This document shows, one piece after another, positions 25,421 through 39,091 of a DNA stretch of 64,000 bases; position 1 is the first letter of the stretch, and every line of letters starts with the position of its first letter. The notes beneath the pieces were generated by a model. That model was given only the letters and a program-made list of their open reading frames with translations, was not told the origin of the DNA and searched no databases. The stretch lies in the NCBI RefSeq assembly GCF_040581485.1, contig NC_090128.1, forward strand, positions 8,742,001 through 8,806,000. The letters run 5' to 3'. Position numbers and translations under genes: made by a program. The stretch is from Linepithema humile. Taxonomy: Eukaryota; Arthropoda; Insecta; Hymenoptera; Formicidae.

Positions 25421-28400
25421 CTAAATCGGTCGTCCGTGAACACGGAATCTGTATAAACACGTGTAATCCAGTTGTCCGTGGTTGCTGTGTATCCTCAACT
25501 CGATGTATTCGTATGGTTTGTTGATCTCTGTGTTCTGGGTGTAAAAGTATCAACAATTATAACAAATTTGAGGTATAATAATAATAACCACGATATCGAG
25601 CTCTCAGAATTAGAATTTACAAAATCATTAAAAATTTATATATTAATACTATAATTCTAATACCGAATACTTATTAATATTGAAAATCGCTCGAATTAGT
25701 AAATAAAATATTCACCTGAACTGGGAAATATTGCAAACTCTCATCAGAATATGTGAATTCGTAGTCACCAAACATCACAGGCTTGGAATCATTTTCACTT
25801 ATAAATCCCTATTAGAATACATAAGCATTGAAAAAGAAATATTACAATACTTAAATGTACAAACGGAATATTTTTACATACCCAGACATCGAACCTCTTG
25901 GGCGCACTCGACATATTTTCATTCGGCAAATTTAATCTGGGAACATGCTCCAAAGTGAAGCCAGTTACGTAAACGACGCTTCGCAATTGTATCAGGAGAT
26001 ATCCAGGAAAATCTTGGAAGGCCCAGCAAATACCAGGTTGTATTGTGTTCCCTTGTATTACCGTCCGCGGATTATTACTTTCGTAATACATCGTGAAACC
26101 GAATAAGCTGAAGGCCCTCGACTTTATGTCGTACTTTTGAGTGCATCGCGTGCTAATAATCTGACCTCCTGTGTGCAAACACAATAGATTTATTGCAATT
26201 ATTTGTTTATCAGTTATCTTTAATTTATTAGTGCGATACGATACCTGCTGACTCCAAAGCATAATCTACTTGACCCGTTTTGTCTGCGTCATATATTCGT
26301 AGAACTTCCTTTACTATTTTGCGCATGTGCTCATCCGAGACGTGAACGTTAGCACTGCTAACGTCGTTATTAAAGACAGTTTGAGCTGTAAAAATATTCA
26401 CAATTCTTAATATTAATAATATGATGTGATGAAAACAAGTTTAAAAAGTAGATGATCGTTTTTGAACCTTCTTTGTTGTAAGATGCGAGTAAATTCCGAC
26501 TGATTTTCGCCAGATCTTCTTTTGAAATTCCAGGAGGGAGATAGTTAAACAAAATTCTTTCCACGTGCTTTTCTATATCCTGATTCGCGACAGATATTGC
26601 ATTTTTGTTGCAACAAGATTTTAATTCCGAATAGAGTTCACGTAGTTTTTCAAATTCATGTTTGATAATTTTAAGCTCGTTATACATTATATTAGTTACT
26701 TCAGTGACATCCAATTTACTTTCCACATTAGTAATTTTGTCCTGAAAGTATCACAGAATTCGAGAACTCTCTATAATTATTTTTAATTCTTAAACGTTGA
26801 TAAAATCGTAAACTTACATTATACTCTCTTCGGAAATCAGCATCGTTCTGTTTACGATCTTCCAGAGCTTGAGTAATATTCATAAGATATTCCTGCAAAA
26901 TATTTAGTAATTACAAAATACGCAAGAATTAAAATCGTAGAAAAATTTAGATTTATACCATTTGATATGCTTGTCCGTTTTCGAGTATTTCTATTCTCCC
27001 GACCAAATCAGGTTTATTAACCAAATTCTCTTCTGGTGCTTCTTTATAAGTCAATTTCTTCTCTTCACCTCCACTTTTATAACTGTTCCATTGTTGTACA
27101 TGAGGTAATAATTTCTCCGTCGCTGTATCTGACACGATTTTAACGCCAGGAAGGAGTGATAAGCATTGCGCTGTACACCATGCACCTGAAATGAGAATTC
27201 CATATTATTTATAAATAACTAATAATTCAAACATTCATCTCCTTCTCCTGTTACTGTATTGAATTACAGCGTTCCAACATGAAATTAGTGTGCCATATAA
27301 TTGTCCAATTATTCAATTTACAATCATAGATACATGTTTTATGGCACATATACCAATTACAATGGTGTAATTGGTCGAAATGGAACTATCATACAATATG
27401 GTAACTGAGAGAAGGATAGACGAAGAAACTCACCGTTTCGATGACATCGCGCGATCACGATTCCAAGTTTCTTAAGCACAACACACTCCAACTTTTTAAC
27501 ACCTAGCAGAACAATCCTCCCTCTATCCTTCTCCCATCAACAATATTTTATCTTTCGCTTTTTAGATCGGATCATAAAACATTTGGTCGGGACACTACGA
27601 CGCTATATCACTCTAACGGACTGAGCTCAAAAAATTACTAATGTCGTACACAAGAAAAATATATATATTTTTTTATTAAGTATGAACGTGCTTTTACAAT
27701 ACAGATATATCTAACGATGATAACCATTACACCAAAATAATATTGTTACACCCTTAATATATATCAAAGAGAAAAGAAGCAATATATGTAGCGATTAATT
27801 GAAAAATGATAAATTTTATTTCATTCAACAATATGATTGAATTGTTATATATTATTATTCATATATATTTATAAAATTAAATATTCAAAAAAAATGTATT
27901 ATTAACAAAAAGAAATATAATTATGATAAGTTATAGCATAACAGAAAAAAATGACTAAGTGATGTGAACTAGATGTTGACCAGCTGCAGCTTGAAATGTA
28001 ACACAAATCTATATAAATATAATTATGTAGTATATATAGCATAATATAGATAAATATATATCTCCACGCAACGTTAGTCTATTAGTAATAACAAAATATA
28101 AGTAAAGCGTTATCTGACAGTCAGTACGTACCACAAATACTATATCTTTCATTGCCCGATTCAGATACACAAAATAAATGCAGAGAAAGAACGAAATAGA
28201 ACTTTTGAAATATAATATTAGCACCATATTTTGTATAGCAAACTATGCAATAAGCATGTTTTCTATAATCAATAACTCTCTATTTATAGAATTATTGAAA
28301 TTTTCGTAATTATGAGGCAACGATATATATGCATAAACGTTACGATAACAGTACATACTGACTTGGTTATAGAGCAAAACAAAACCGATATCACACAAAA

Positions 28401-31207
28401 TTAATAATTTCAGAATAAATGGATGAAAGAGATATATCATATTCTTTTATAAAAATTATATCATAGGTGTAAATTCTATGATACAATCAATTTAATGGAA
28501 ATTTTCCATACAAATATATATATTATATTATTCTTTCATTGTTTTATTTTGTAAAAGAATATAAGTGTTGAATGTCACCTTCATCCATTTAAACTGACTT
28601 ATATATTTAAGATTACTGTTATCTTAAGCCAATTTTTCAATTAATCACTACTTTATATTCCACCCAATGGGAGGCATTTCAGGCAAAGACACGTTCACAC
28701 TGGATAAGAGGTGCATAAAGTAATTTGCAAAATTTGCAAAATATTTGGTAAATGACTCATAGACAAAAGATGTTAGGTTGGTAATATCATTAAAGATGTG
28801 ATAAGTCGTCTCAGTGACACCATATTGGACACTGCGCAGATAGTCCACACAGGTAAAGAAATGTTCTTGCGCGATATAAGCTCCTGAAACAAAAAAGACG
28901 AAGGCCAGAATAGGTTTATGTGCCTCTCTGGTGCTGGTCCCATGATAGACATTGGTCTGACTGTGCTTGGATGATCGGTTTAGATATCAAAATTCAGTGA
29001 TGAGGAGTGTCAATAAAAATGAGAAGTCCAGAGATGTCTCTTTTTTCTTTGAAAAAAAAAAAAAATTCCTTAAACAATATAAAATTATGAAACTCACCAA
29101 ACAAAAGAAGTAACGGTAGAAGCGTAATCCAAAGAATCTTCGGACCATTTTCTCGCAATCGATTTCTAACGCCGGTAAATCGACTTAGCAGCCAAGCATC
29201 AAGTACAAGTATTCTGACGAAGAAAAAATATGTGTTGTGCGTATAGCGATCCAAAGCTTGCCATAATGCGCTCCATTTGGATTCGGATTCTGAATAACAA
29301 ATAATGAAATATTATATAATATTAATATTAATATGTTAAGGCTGGAATAATTCTTAGATGCGACATTATAAATACATTTGCATTTATACAGAATGCTGAT
29401 CATACCATTATAATATTGATAAGCTTGTGCACTGTAATATTGCCTTCTCCTATCTGTTCTGAACTTGAAGAAATCGATGGTTTTCCGGAACCAAATAGCA
29501 ATAAAGGTTGTAAGATAAGTAAACCATTGCACAATCTTCCATCTGCGGTTAGTCGGGACTGATGATAACTTTGATGCTGTGAAGGTCTCATCCAATTCAG
29601 TATCAGAATCAGCGCGAGATGCATATTTCTCAGTGACTCTTGAAGGGGTCCACCATGAAAAATATCTGTTAAGATAATATTATATTGTATATTTTATTTA
29701 ATAAAAGTATCGTTTTAATAAAAAAAATCAAATACTTTGTTTGAAAATCCGAAGAATATCCAGGGTCTGAATAAACTACTTTATGACTTGTGTACTGCTC
29801 TATGTGTGTTCTTTTATAAACAGTCGATTTTGCTGCAGAATTTGATTTATACGAGCATGGCATGTCGCCGAACTGTAAAATTAAAGAAACAGATTGTTTT
29901 TTGATAGAAATATACAAAACTGTTATATCAAAACAAATGAGGACACATTAATTAAAAATTGCAAATACTTACCGAATCAATTAAAGAGCCTGTTTCTTTG
30001 AAATCAACTGTATCCATGTCACTGATTCCACTTTCTGTTGTTCCTCGCGAAGTTTCACTTGACTTTTGATAACTGACCTGAGGTATAGTGCTGCCATTGT
30101 TATCCGCGTGTAGAGATCGCCTTGACATATTAGGCATAGCTAATACACCAGGGGCTATCTCATAACGACATTTCGATGCTTGAGAATACGTATAATCTGT
30201 CTTTGGAAAAACGCTGAAACATTTACAAATAATATTATCATTCACATAAATGACATTTTTATTCTAAATTGTTCGACTCGTTTGAATAATTTTATGGTTA
30301 CCAGTGTCAACAACTCAACCTTTACTATGTGACTTATGCTAATCAAAATGTGCTACTGTTTACAAACATTTCTTTCCAACAGAAAAGTTACGATTTCAAG
30401 AAGTAAAATAAATAATCAAATGTGCAGCCACAAATAGAGGAATTCATACACTAGTAAAATTACTTAACATTTTAGTAAGTAAATAAAAAAAATCTTGGAT
30501 TGTTAAAAATAAAATGTGTGTTCACAGATTGAAATTAAGGATATACATACTTCCACCAGTCACCGGCCTGTTTGTAAATCTCATAAGCAGATCCTGGTCT
30601 ACTTGGAGGATCTTCTCTTTCTCCTTCTTCTGACGAGTAATCACTGGTAAGTATTCTGCGTGGTGTAACACTTTTGCTCTTTCTCTCAGCACTTTGATCC
30701 AACGTGTCCTCCTTGCTTTCACTCTGACCATTAGCAAATATTTGTCTTTTAGCTCTCTGACGCTCTGATCGTCGTTCTGGTTTTTTTGTGATTATGATAG
30801 AACTTTCTGACTTTGTGCTTTGATTATCTGTGATACTTCCTGTCACAGATCCTTCCTTGCTCTCTTCTATTATTCCCATGCTCTTATCATGCATTTTAAC
30901 ATTAGTGCCAGTTCTATGGTTATTGAAAGGAAATACAAATGATAAACATAAAACACATTCAAATTTGTTGCAGGAATAGCAAACACTCTTAAGCTTAAGT
31001 CAAGTGATCTTACAAAGATCTAGAACCAGATCTTCTGCTACTGGTGACTTCTCCAGGTGTGTGAGATCTCTCCCTGCTCTTGTTTCTGAGATCATAATGA
31101 TGTTCTGTTACCTCTAGTTCAACTAAAGGATGGCTTGGGACCATAGGAGTATGTGAGCGTGATCTACTCCTGCTGCGCAGCTCATAATGACGTTGTTCAC
31201 CTTCCAT
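25421..31207 (-). CDS. koi: SUN-domain inner nuclear membrane protein (klaroid / SUN1-2 type)
   Basis: LINC-complex component: spans the inner nuclear membrane and binds KASH proteins in the perinuclear space. Coding exons (minus): 31014-31207, 30551-30913, 29973-30213, 29736-29872, 29406-29665, 29098-29289, 26959-27185, 26818-26892, 26468-26741, 26245-26385, 25882-26168, 25716-25808, 25421-25534, joining in phase to 865 aa. The N-terminal nucleoplasmic part is basic and Ser/Arg-rich with an internal duplication (HYELRSRSRSRSHTP / HYDLRNKSRERSHTP). Three hydrophobic stretches follow (about residues 350-365, 415-432, 448-462); the last, KILWITLLPLLLLFG, is the best membrane span. A coiled-coil region (about 480-650) precedes the SUN domain (about 690-865: ALESAGGQIISTRC, PGICWAFQ, TLEHVP, DYTCLYRFRVHG). 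A GTGAGT donor (exon edge 31791) and CTGACAG acceptor (before 31213) suggest one 5'UTR intron. An alternative terminal exon is listed separately. Confidence 0.93.
28648..28883 (-). other. koi: alternative terminal exon of the SUN gene (SUN-less isoform)
   Basis: A TTTCAG acceptor (exon edge 28883) opens a frame that continues the exon ending at 29098 in exactly the phase used by the main exon at 27185 (both complete a split Gly codon and then read Ala). It encodes 78 residues (GAYIAQEHFFTCVDYL... PPIGWNIK) and ends in TAG at 28648-28650, with an AATAAA on the minus strand about 100 bases further. Used as a last exon it gives 540 aa: nucleoplasmic domain plus membrane span, but no coiled coil or SUN domain. 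Sequence evidence only; no transcript seen. Confidence 0.65.
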
Positions 31208-32663
31208 TTTCCTGTCAAAACAACGAAACACATCAAGGGATTGAATAAATTAAAATAAAATGTCACGCAGAAGTTGCGGCAGTCCTAGAGGACTAACTCT
31301 GCAGTCTTGCCATAGGCAGTAACAGTGAAAGGTTATCGGCCAAAGATCTCGCCGCTTTCAGAAATGAGGTACAAGGGTCGCTGGCGAGTATATGCCGAAC
31401 TACAGCTAAAAATAGTCCCCTCCTCGAAGGACAGCCGCGATCCTTCTCACTGGATTCTTATTTCTAGCCTCTCTTCTCCTCCACAACTATAATTGCTCCC
31501 AAAACTCCCAAACTTTACGCGTAAAGATCATAAATTCGCCTCTCTTACGCCGAAGCCGAATATTATAGTCAATTGTGACGATGTGAATATCGCATTTCAT
31601 CATACACGCTCAACCGCTATCTTTCAGTCACGTTCAATCACGCTACTCCTCTGTGACGCGGATTCTCAACATCACTCGATTCATGAAGGAACCGTTTCAG
31701 CACTCATCAATTTATATATCTTTTATGCATAATCTTACATCAGAAAACAATCACCGTCAGCAAATATACCGCTATTTATAGAAAACTCACCGTTTCCGCG
31801 CGCGTGGCTAACGGGACGCGCGAGTTTTGCGTTGCGCAATATATGCGCGACCGCACGACAGACGCGTTTCAATTAAAAACGAACGCTTCCCCGCAAATCA
31901 CCAGCCGCTGCGACATTCACGCGTGTATTATTGTATATGCATTCTGGCAATTCTTCAACGCGTAGAAAACGTAAAATGCGTGCGCGCGCAATTTACACGA
32001 TGATTCATACACCGTAATTCTCCCTACAAGGGGGTCCACTTGACTTAGCAGGGGAGAGGAAATCGTCATCTTTGCGTGACTTTTTTTTTTAACTTATCGT
32101 TCATCTAAATTAAAACACATTTTAGCACGCAAAATGGGCATCAGAATTTCCGTTCACCGGTTAACCTCTTCTTAAACTCTCATAGATGTCTATCACTTTG
32201 TGAAAATTAATAAAATACATTGTATAACATATAAAATGTCTATAAATTGTAAACATGTAAAGTGCATTGTAAAGATGTAAATGCAGATAAATTTGAAGTA
32301 AATTAAAAAATAGATAAAACTTTACATTCTGCAATTCTGCAAAAAGTTTTCCAAGTTTTGTGTCACACCCAGCAAAAAGTTATATGTAATTATGAATATC
32401 GAGCTATATTCACTCTCTGTAAAATGTAAATAAAGTAAATCTCTGTTTTTTTGTTTACTAACGAATGGTAATTTATCTTCAGTTGGGGTTCAAAGTTGCG
32501 GGCGGATAAGTTAGAAGGTGCTAGTGGTCACCTTTGAGAAGTTTGATGACAGTGTAGGTGGTGTTAAAACAAAAAATAACTTGCGCGCGCAGTCGCGGTG
32601 GCGCATTATAAATACACTAGCGAGTCCACCGAGGTTAAGTTGTCAGCAGAGCACAGTGGTCGT
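31208..32663. promoter_or_regulatory. divergent promoter region, koi / uex
   Basis: The SUN gene (minus) and the CNNM gene (plus) diverge from here. 31790-32020 is dense in CpG and GCGC (for example CCGCGCGCG), followed by an AT-rich part. A probable non-coding first exon of the SUN gene has its donor at 31791 (AAACG then GTGAGT on the minus strand). The CNNM 5'UTR lies within about 32500-32663. No open frame of note. Confidence 0.6.
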
Positions 32664-35600
32664 ATGATGGCGCAACATGTCGGCTGTTTGCAATTTGTGC
32701 CGGCAACGATTCTTTTACTACTTGTTCCCGTGTTCGTCGGCCAGCTAGCGAATGTAAACGCATCAACGACGACGAATTACGGTGCTGTCGGTCACGATGA
32801 CGTTTTGCCGCGCATTGTTCAGTTCGCGGTTCAATCGGCGCGCGTGATAACGGCGGACACCGTCGCGTTGTCGGCACTGCCTTTGGGCATCTTTTCCAGT
32901 GATCAACATTTCCTTGTCGAGTTCCTAGGCACTGATCTCAGCCGCAATCTCGCGCTACGATGGTCGCCATCGAGTCAACTTTGCCCGGAGGATTCGAACA
33001 ACACTCTGGACGCGGTATGGATGTCACCGACAAACAACCGCGTGATCTACAAATTTCGGACACTTCCCGACGCGGAGGTTACTACCATTTATTTTTGTCT
33101 GAAAAACAACAGTATTGGTGGCGATGAGAAATGGAGCAATATCGGAGATTACGTTTCCATAAAATTCCGAGCGGGGTAAGTTTTGACAATTTTCCTCTGT
33201 CCATATATAGATTCTTCTTCCCCCTCTTCATTGTGTGCGAATCTGTCGATCTCTTGGTTTTCCGTTAACTTGCGTATTTTTCAATTTGGTTTACTTTAGT
33301 GCCGTTTTGTCATGAGTTGTTCTGAGTCATCGGATAAGCATACGATAAAAGAATAAACGAAAATTTAAAAACATATATTAAATATAGTTATCTAAAAGCA
33401 GATTCTAAAATTCGCATATTTAACAATTAAAAATCATAACAGAAGAAGCATAAATATTTTGCTGGGTATTAATATTTCAGTAGTGATGTTAAAGACCTTG
33501 AGAAACTCATGTGATTTGTAATTAAGTTAAGGCAATTACACACGCTTGATGTATTGGGTTAATGGCTCAAATAGCATTGAACATTGTTCATATTAAGTAA
33601 TCATATATGTTTTATTCTAAAATAGTAGTTTTCTTTTATTTTTCATACAAGATTGACGTTCTATTTACAATTTTTCTTTCTCTCATAAATAGATTTTTGA
33701 ATAATTGTTAATTATTTTTATTTCCCCACATACAATTCTCACATGACGTTTGTTGTAAATTTCTTAAAATATAACTATAGTGAAATAACATTATTTTATT
33801 ATTATATTTAAAATAGCATAAAAAATATATTCTTAAACTTCTATTAAAATGTATATATTTTTTATTTTAGCGTTGAAAGAAGCCATTCTTTTATTGTACT
33901 TAGTTTTTATTATTTGTTGTTTGATCGCCTATCGTGAAAAAACAAAAGTTATTTGCATTACATTCCTGATATACATAGCACATGCCAGAATTATCTTCGT
34001 TCCCACGAATATTACGGCACTGATTTATGAGAAGGAGAAAGACTTTGCGCGGCATGCAGATCGTTTAGTTTTCAATAAATCATGCTTAACTGCTCTCCCT
34101 TCAACGAGTGTTTACTCGACATCAACATTGAGGAGGACTAGACGTGTCAGATTAGGTAATAGAAGACGATGTCGTAGAATGATAAAACGTAGGGTGTATT
34201 TTATCGCTCCGGCGAAGAATGTGCAACTTTAGACGCGCATATTTGGACTCGCAGGAAGGAATTCGTCTAACATCGAAATGCGCGCGATAAAGTATATGTT
34301 ATCCAGATGTAACCATTGACCAGCGTCCCTCGTTGGCAACAGTCCAGCCGACTGATTCAATAGTCAAACTTGGCTCACGTTAATGAGTAAAAATAGAGTT
34401 AGTGTGCGACCCATATATTTCGCTGTTTCCGATAACGCGTCGCACGCGCAGCGCGGCATTTACGCGATCATGCAAGATTTATTCATATTTTTACAGTTGT
34501 ACAGTGTAATAAATTGTATCATAGATTTGTTTCTCTGTTTTTTTTTGTAAAAATCACATTTAAGTGATCTTTGATTTGTTACTCCGATTTGTAAAAATGT
34601 GGCTTCAGCAATTTCCTCATCCGATTTTAAATGCTTAATTTTTCATATTTTGTGGATTGTTAATGGGAAAATAATTTCTTTTAAATATAAGACGATTTAT
34701 CTTATTTCTGCACTCGATGTTTTGTAAATGAGTTTATTTGGTATCAACAAAAATTAATCGATCTATGTAAGACAAATACATATCGACGATTTTGTGACAT
34801 GATTTTTTATATTTATCTGAAATATCATTATCTAAACATCACATACGGAGACAATAGCCTTATTTACGAAACGGTTCTCATTACACACTACTCCGTGATT
34901 CATTCTATAGATTGACGGTATATTGATATCTCGAGAATGAATCTTGATAATGCTCTACGTGCCAGACATTAGGATTAATTTATTGATCGCTATTTTTTTC
35001 GTAGAACAAATGCGTATTTAAAACAGCGCGATTATAGTAAAAACAATAAGGACGGCGCATTAATAAGAACAATTAAATTTTATTTATTTTCTGTATGAAC
35101 TGCGAATTTTATTTCTAGAAAATCTTTTCGTTCGCGACGGAGTGAAGCTCCGAAGTTACCTCTACTTCAAACTCCGCAAAACTATATGGATATACATATC
35201 AAAGGATTGCGCATAGAGATGGCCGACAAGGAGCCCATTTACGGCGAAGACGGAATCCCCGAAATTCTCGTCGGGAGTAAAGCAGTGATCCGATTATTCG
35301 GCACTGGTATCACGGATGATACGGTGATTACATTCACCGACGGAGAGGCGGAAAGAGGCGCCGTTTGCGACAAAATTAAAAGTAACGAGTTTCAAGTGAG
35401 TATCGCTCGTACAAATTAATTGAGAAGGAAATACACAAAGAATTACAAAAGACTCCTCCAATGTTAAGGTGGAAAAAGTAGAGGACGCCACAGCGATTAT
35501 TCACGTAAAACTTCCTCTGAGCACCGAGCCGTTCTATGTATGCGCAAAACGACCGAAATACGAAAAGGAAAAGTTGGAGAAAGATATTATTCTGTTTAAG

Positions 35601-38600
35601 CATCAAGGCACTAAACCTTACAATGCTGTAAGCATATCTTTCTTTTCTCTCTGTCTCTCATCTCTTTCTCTGTACTACTTGTTCTATTTGTGCGATTAAA
35701 GTTTAACGTATGTTATTCAGTAGAAACAATTATTTATAGTTGAGGACTTTCAGATCCGCACGTACGACAAAATGCTGCCGCTCTGGGTTACTATCTGCAT
35801 TATTCTCGTTTGTCTCAGTTTGTCCGCCCTTTTCTCCGGTCTCAATCTTGGTTTAATGGCGATAGATAGGACCGAATTAAAAATACTCGTCAACACCGGC
35901 ACGGAAAAAGTAAGCAAACTTGTTTTCACATTTCAGCATTTTTATTTCCTTGTTTTTTTTTTACTTACGTTGCACTATTCGTATATTATAGGAGAAAAAA
36001 TACGCGAGAACTATTCAGCCAGTAAGAAATCATGGAAATTATCTTTTGTGTTCGATTCTGTTTTCTAATGTTCTTGTCAATTCTCTGTTCACGATATTGT
36101 TGGACGGATTGACATCCGGAGTCGTCGCTGTTCTCTGCTCGACGGTAGCTATTGTCATTTTTGGTGAAATTACACCACAGGTATGTTTGCTATATAAATT
36201 ATGTGAAAACTTTCTTTGCGTTCCTTTGTTCAAAGATCTAATTTAAATATGTAATACGTATGTTGCAGGCTATTTGTAGCAGGCACGGATTGTGTGTCGG
36301 CGCAAAGACTATTTATCTGACGAAAATAACAATGCTAATCACTTTTCCATTAAGTTATCCAATTAGCAAGCTTCTTGATGTTATTCTCGGCGAAGAGATT
36401 GGAAACGTGTATAACAGAGAACGCTTGAAAGAACTGGTCAAGGTAAAAAATTGAATGACTGAGTAGTAATAAAGTATATTAAGTTAGAACGTCTTGTGAC
36501 ATCTTAAAAAAAGACTTGTAGCTCTGTGGTAGCTTTCAATATTTAACAATCTTAATATTTTCATTCAATATTTAATCACCTAATTTTATATCGTTCAACG
36601 AGAGATCAGTAATGTTTATATACAAATTCAAATATCTTGTACATAAAAAAATGCTAGAAGAAACGTTGAAACTTGCATGAACACTTAAAATTGATATATT
36701 AATACTATACAGGAACCTTTCTAGGTAACGAACGAATACAACGATTTAGAGAAAGATGAAGTAAATATAATTGCAGGAGCGTTAGAACTGCGGAAGAAGA
36801 CTGTAGCGGATGTAATGACCAGAATTGAAGATGTATACATGTTGAACTATAATGCTACTCTAGACTTTGAAACTGTATCTGAGATTATGAAATCAGGTAC
36901 GATCGGCATTTTCAGTAAACCTTAATGACGTTCGTTTGTTTCTCTGTGTCAGTCGACGTGTTTCTCGTAGATATCAGCTTAATTAAGCACTTATTACAGA
37001 TAAATCTCGCATTAGATAAGAATTTAAGTTTATCAAGGCTCGCTAGTTACATAAATTGATCAAATATAGGTTTTTATATTAATCTTATCGAGTAATGCCA
37101 AGCTTCTTGGATTAATGTGGCTGCTTTATTTATAGGTTTTTCACGTATACCGGTATATGAAGGTATAAGAACGAATATAGTAACGTTGCTATATATCAAA
37201 GATCTCGCATTTGTCGATCCTGATGATAACATGCCATTGAAGACGCTATGCCAGTTTTATCAAAATCCATGCAACTTTATTTTTGAGGATGTTACATTGG
37301 ATATAATGTTTAAACAATTTAAGGAAGGTACATAACGATGGATATATAATTAAACTCGTCTTCTTGAGTAAATTTCTGAAAAATCAAATTTAAATAAATG
37401 CGTGTGTTTTTAGGACATAAAGGCCACATGGCTTTTGTGCAGAGAGTTAACAACGAAGGTGAAGGTGATCCGTTTTACGAGGTGATTGGTTTGGTTACAT
37501 TGGAGGATGTTATCGAAGAATTAATTCAGGCTGAGATTATTGATGAGACAGATGTGTTTAGTAGGTTTTGTTTTATCGCTTATTTATTTTGCTGTGTTAC
37601 TTTGCTTGCCGCAAAGTTTCCTCGCAATTGAAGATTCTTTTGAGTTGACGCGTGAAATTTGTAAAGCTTTTAACAGTGAATATTAATTCTCACAGCGGAT
37701 AACAGGAGTAAACGTAAGAGGCAGGTTCGTGTGAAAGTGCCAACGGACTTTACTCTTTTCGCGGAGAAGAAGGAAAATCAACGAATTCATATCTCTCCAC
37801 AGTTGACGCTAGCAATGTTCCAGTACTTATCAACAAGTAGGAACAAATATTCATTAATTTGTACAACGTTCATGGACATAGTTTGTAATGTTTGATTTGG
37901 AATTATGTTACGTTTCCAGCTGTGGACTCTTTTAAGCCAGACATTATATCAGAGACGATTCTGCGGCGTTTACTGAAGCAAGATATTATTTATCACATTA
38001 AAGTGAAGTCGCGCGAGAAAGCTAAAGCCGATTCCGCCGCGATAATTTACCAGCAAGGGAAAGCAGTTGATTATTTCGTGTTAATTTTAGAGGGTCGCGT
38101 CGAAGTGATGGTGGGGAAAGAGAATATGATGTTCGAAAGCGGTCCCTTCACATATTTCGGATCGCAAGCTCTCACTGCTAACATTGGAATGGGTAAGATT
38201 GAAATATATCCTGATGTAGAAAATTTTAAGCATTTGAAAAGAATGTATTTTGTTTCTAGCTGAATCGCCAACGAACGCGAATCCGCAGACAGTTGGAAGC
38301 ATCCAATCTGTTAATTTGGATTCTATGTTGCGTCACACTTTCATACCGGATTACACGGTGCGCGCGGTGACCGAAGTATTCTACGTAAAAGTCAAAAGGT
38401 CTCTGTACCTCGCCGCCAAGCGTGCTACGCTTTTGGAAAGAAGCCACAAAGATCCATTGCCTAATGCTCAAGAACAGTTTGATGATGAAGTGGAAAAGGT
38501 TGCAGTTTATTATCTAAATTCTAAGATGGATTATAAGTGTCGCGAAGTTTTATGCCAACTGAAATAGGAATAACAGACACTTTTATTGATCCACAGTTGC

Positions 38601-39091
38601 TGCATTCTCTGGAGGAGGACGATCGCAGTGTACCTGAATCTCCGGTGTTTTCCGCAGACAAGACTACAGAACACGAAAAGGCGAAGGACGCGGTTACTCA
38701 CTCGCCTGTACGCAGCGTAACGGCACCGACATCACCGTTGCCAGTCAGCGCCAGTCCGATCACCAATTCGAAATTCATCTCGCCGCGAAACGATGCAAAA
38801 ATAAAAATACCAACAAAGGTATGTGCGCATTTTATATCTTTTTTCATCTTCTCGATTCAATGGCAAGATTATATTAAAATTATTTTGGTCGATTATAACT
38901 TACGGCGTGTTGTGTGTTCACTTCAGGTACAAACGAGTCCAGGAGAAGCTCAGGCTAAACGCGATTCGCTAAATACATTGGACGCAGATATCCTCGCCCG
39001 ACAGTCAGAAGTAGCACGTGTGTCTGTCGCAAAGAAGGTGAACGACGATGAGGAACGAACAAATCTCTTGTCTAAGCAAGATCATTCTTAA
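32664..39091 (+). CDS. uex: CNNM/ACDP family metal transport mediator (unextended)
   Basis: Membrane protein of the CNNM (cyclin M) family, involved in Mg2+ and other divalent-cation efflux. Coding exons: 32664-33175, 35119-35395, 35469-35627, 35754-35909, 35992-36180, 36269-36442, 36725-36896, 37136-37327, 37414-37560, 37696-37836, 37920-38192, 38260-38498, 38597-38818, 38927-39091, totalling 1005 aa. The start ATGATG at 32664 leads straight into a signal peptide (hydrophobic core ATILLLLVPVFVG). An extracellular domain follows, then the DUF21 membrane domain from about residue 317 (SGLNLGLMAID, IFGEITPQAICSRHG). Next come the CBS pair (about 490-660: RKKTVADVMT, GFSRIPVYEG, NNEGEGDPFYEVIGLVTLED) and a cyclic-nucleotide-binding-like domain (about 700-880, DYFVLILEGRVEV). 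The tail ends RTNLLSKQDHS, as in the family. The exon 12/13 junction (38498/38597) is the least certain: weak GTTGCA donor, other acceptors out of phase. Confidence 0.93.
33176..35118 (+). other. uex: intron 1 of uex
   Basis: GTAAGT donor at 33176, TTTCTAG acceptor before 35119. AT-rich. An open frame at 33849-34232 is basic and hydrophobic with no known domain and no splice context, so it is not called. Nothing else recognised. Confidence 0.8.

Noticed and set aside
29185..29289. CGTCAG acceptor inside the SUN exon and the frame ending YLYLMLGC
   Set aside because: Splicing there gives a quick stop; the upstream TTATTCAG acceptor gives a continuous in-phase exon (29098-29289).
32598..32663. 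Upstream extension of the uex frame starting at 32598
   Set aside because: The codon at 32598 is GTG, not ATG; the first ATG (32664) leads directly into a signal peptide.
33849..34232. 127-codon frame in uex intron 1
   Set aside because: No family match, no splice signals in phase with the gene, composition follows the AT-rich intron.
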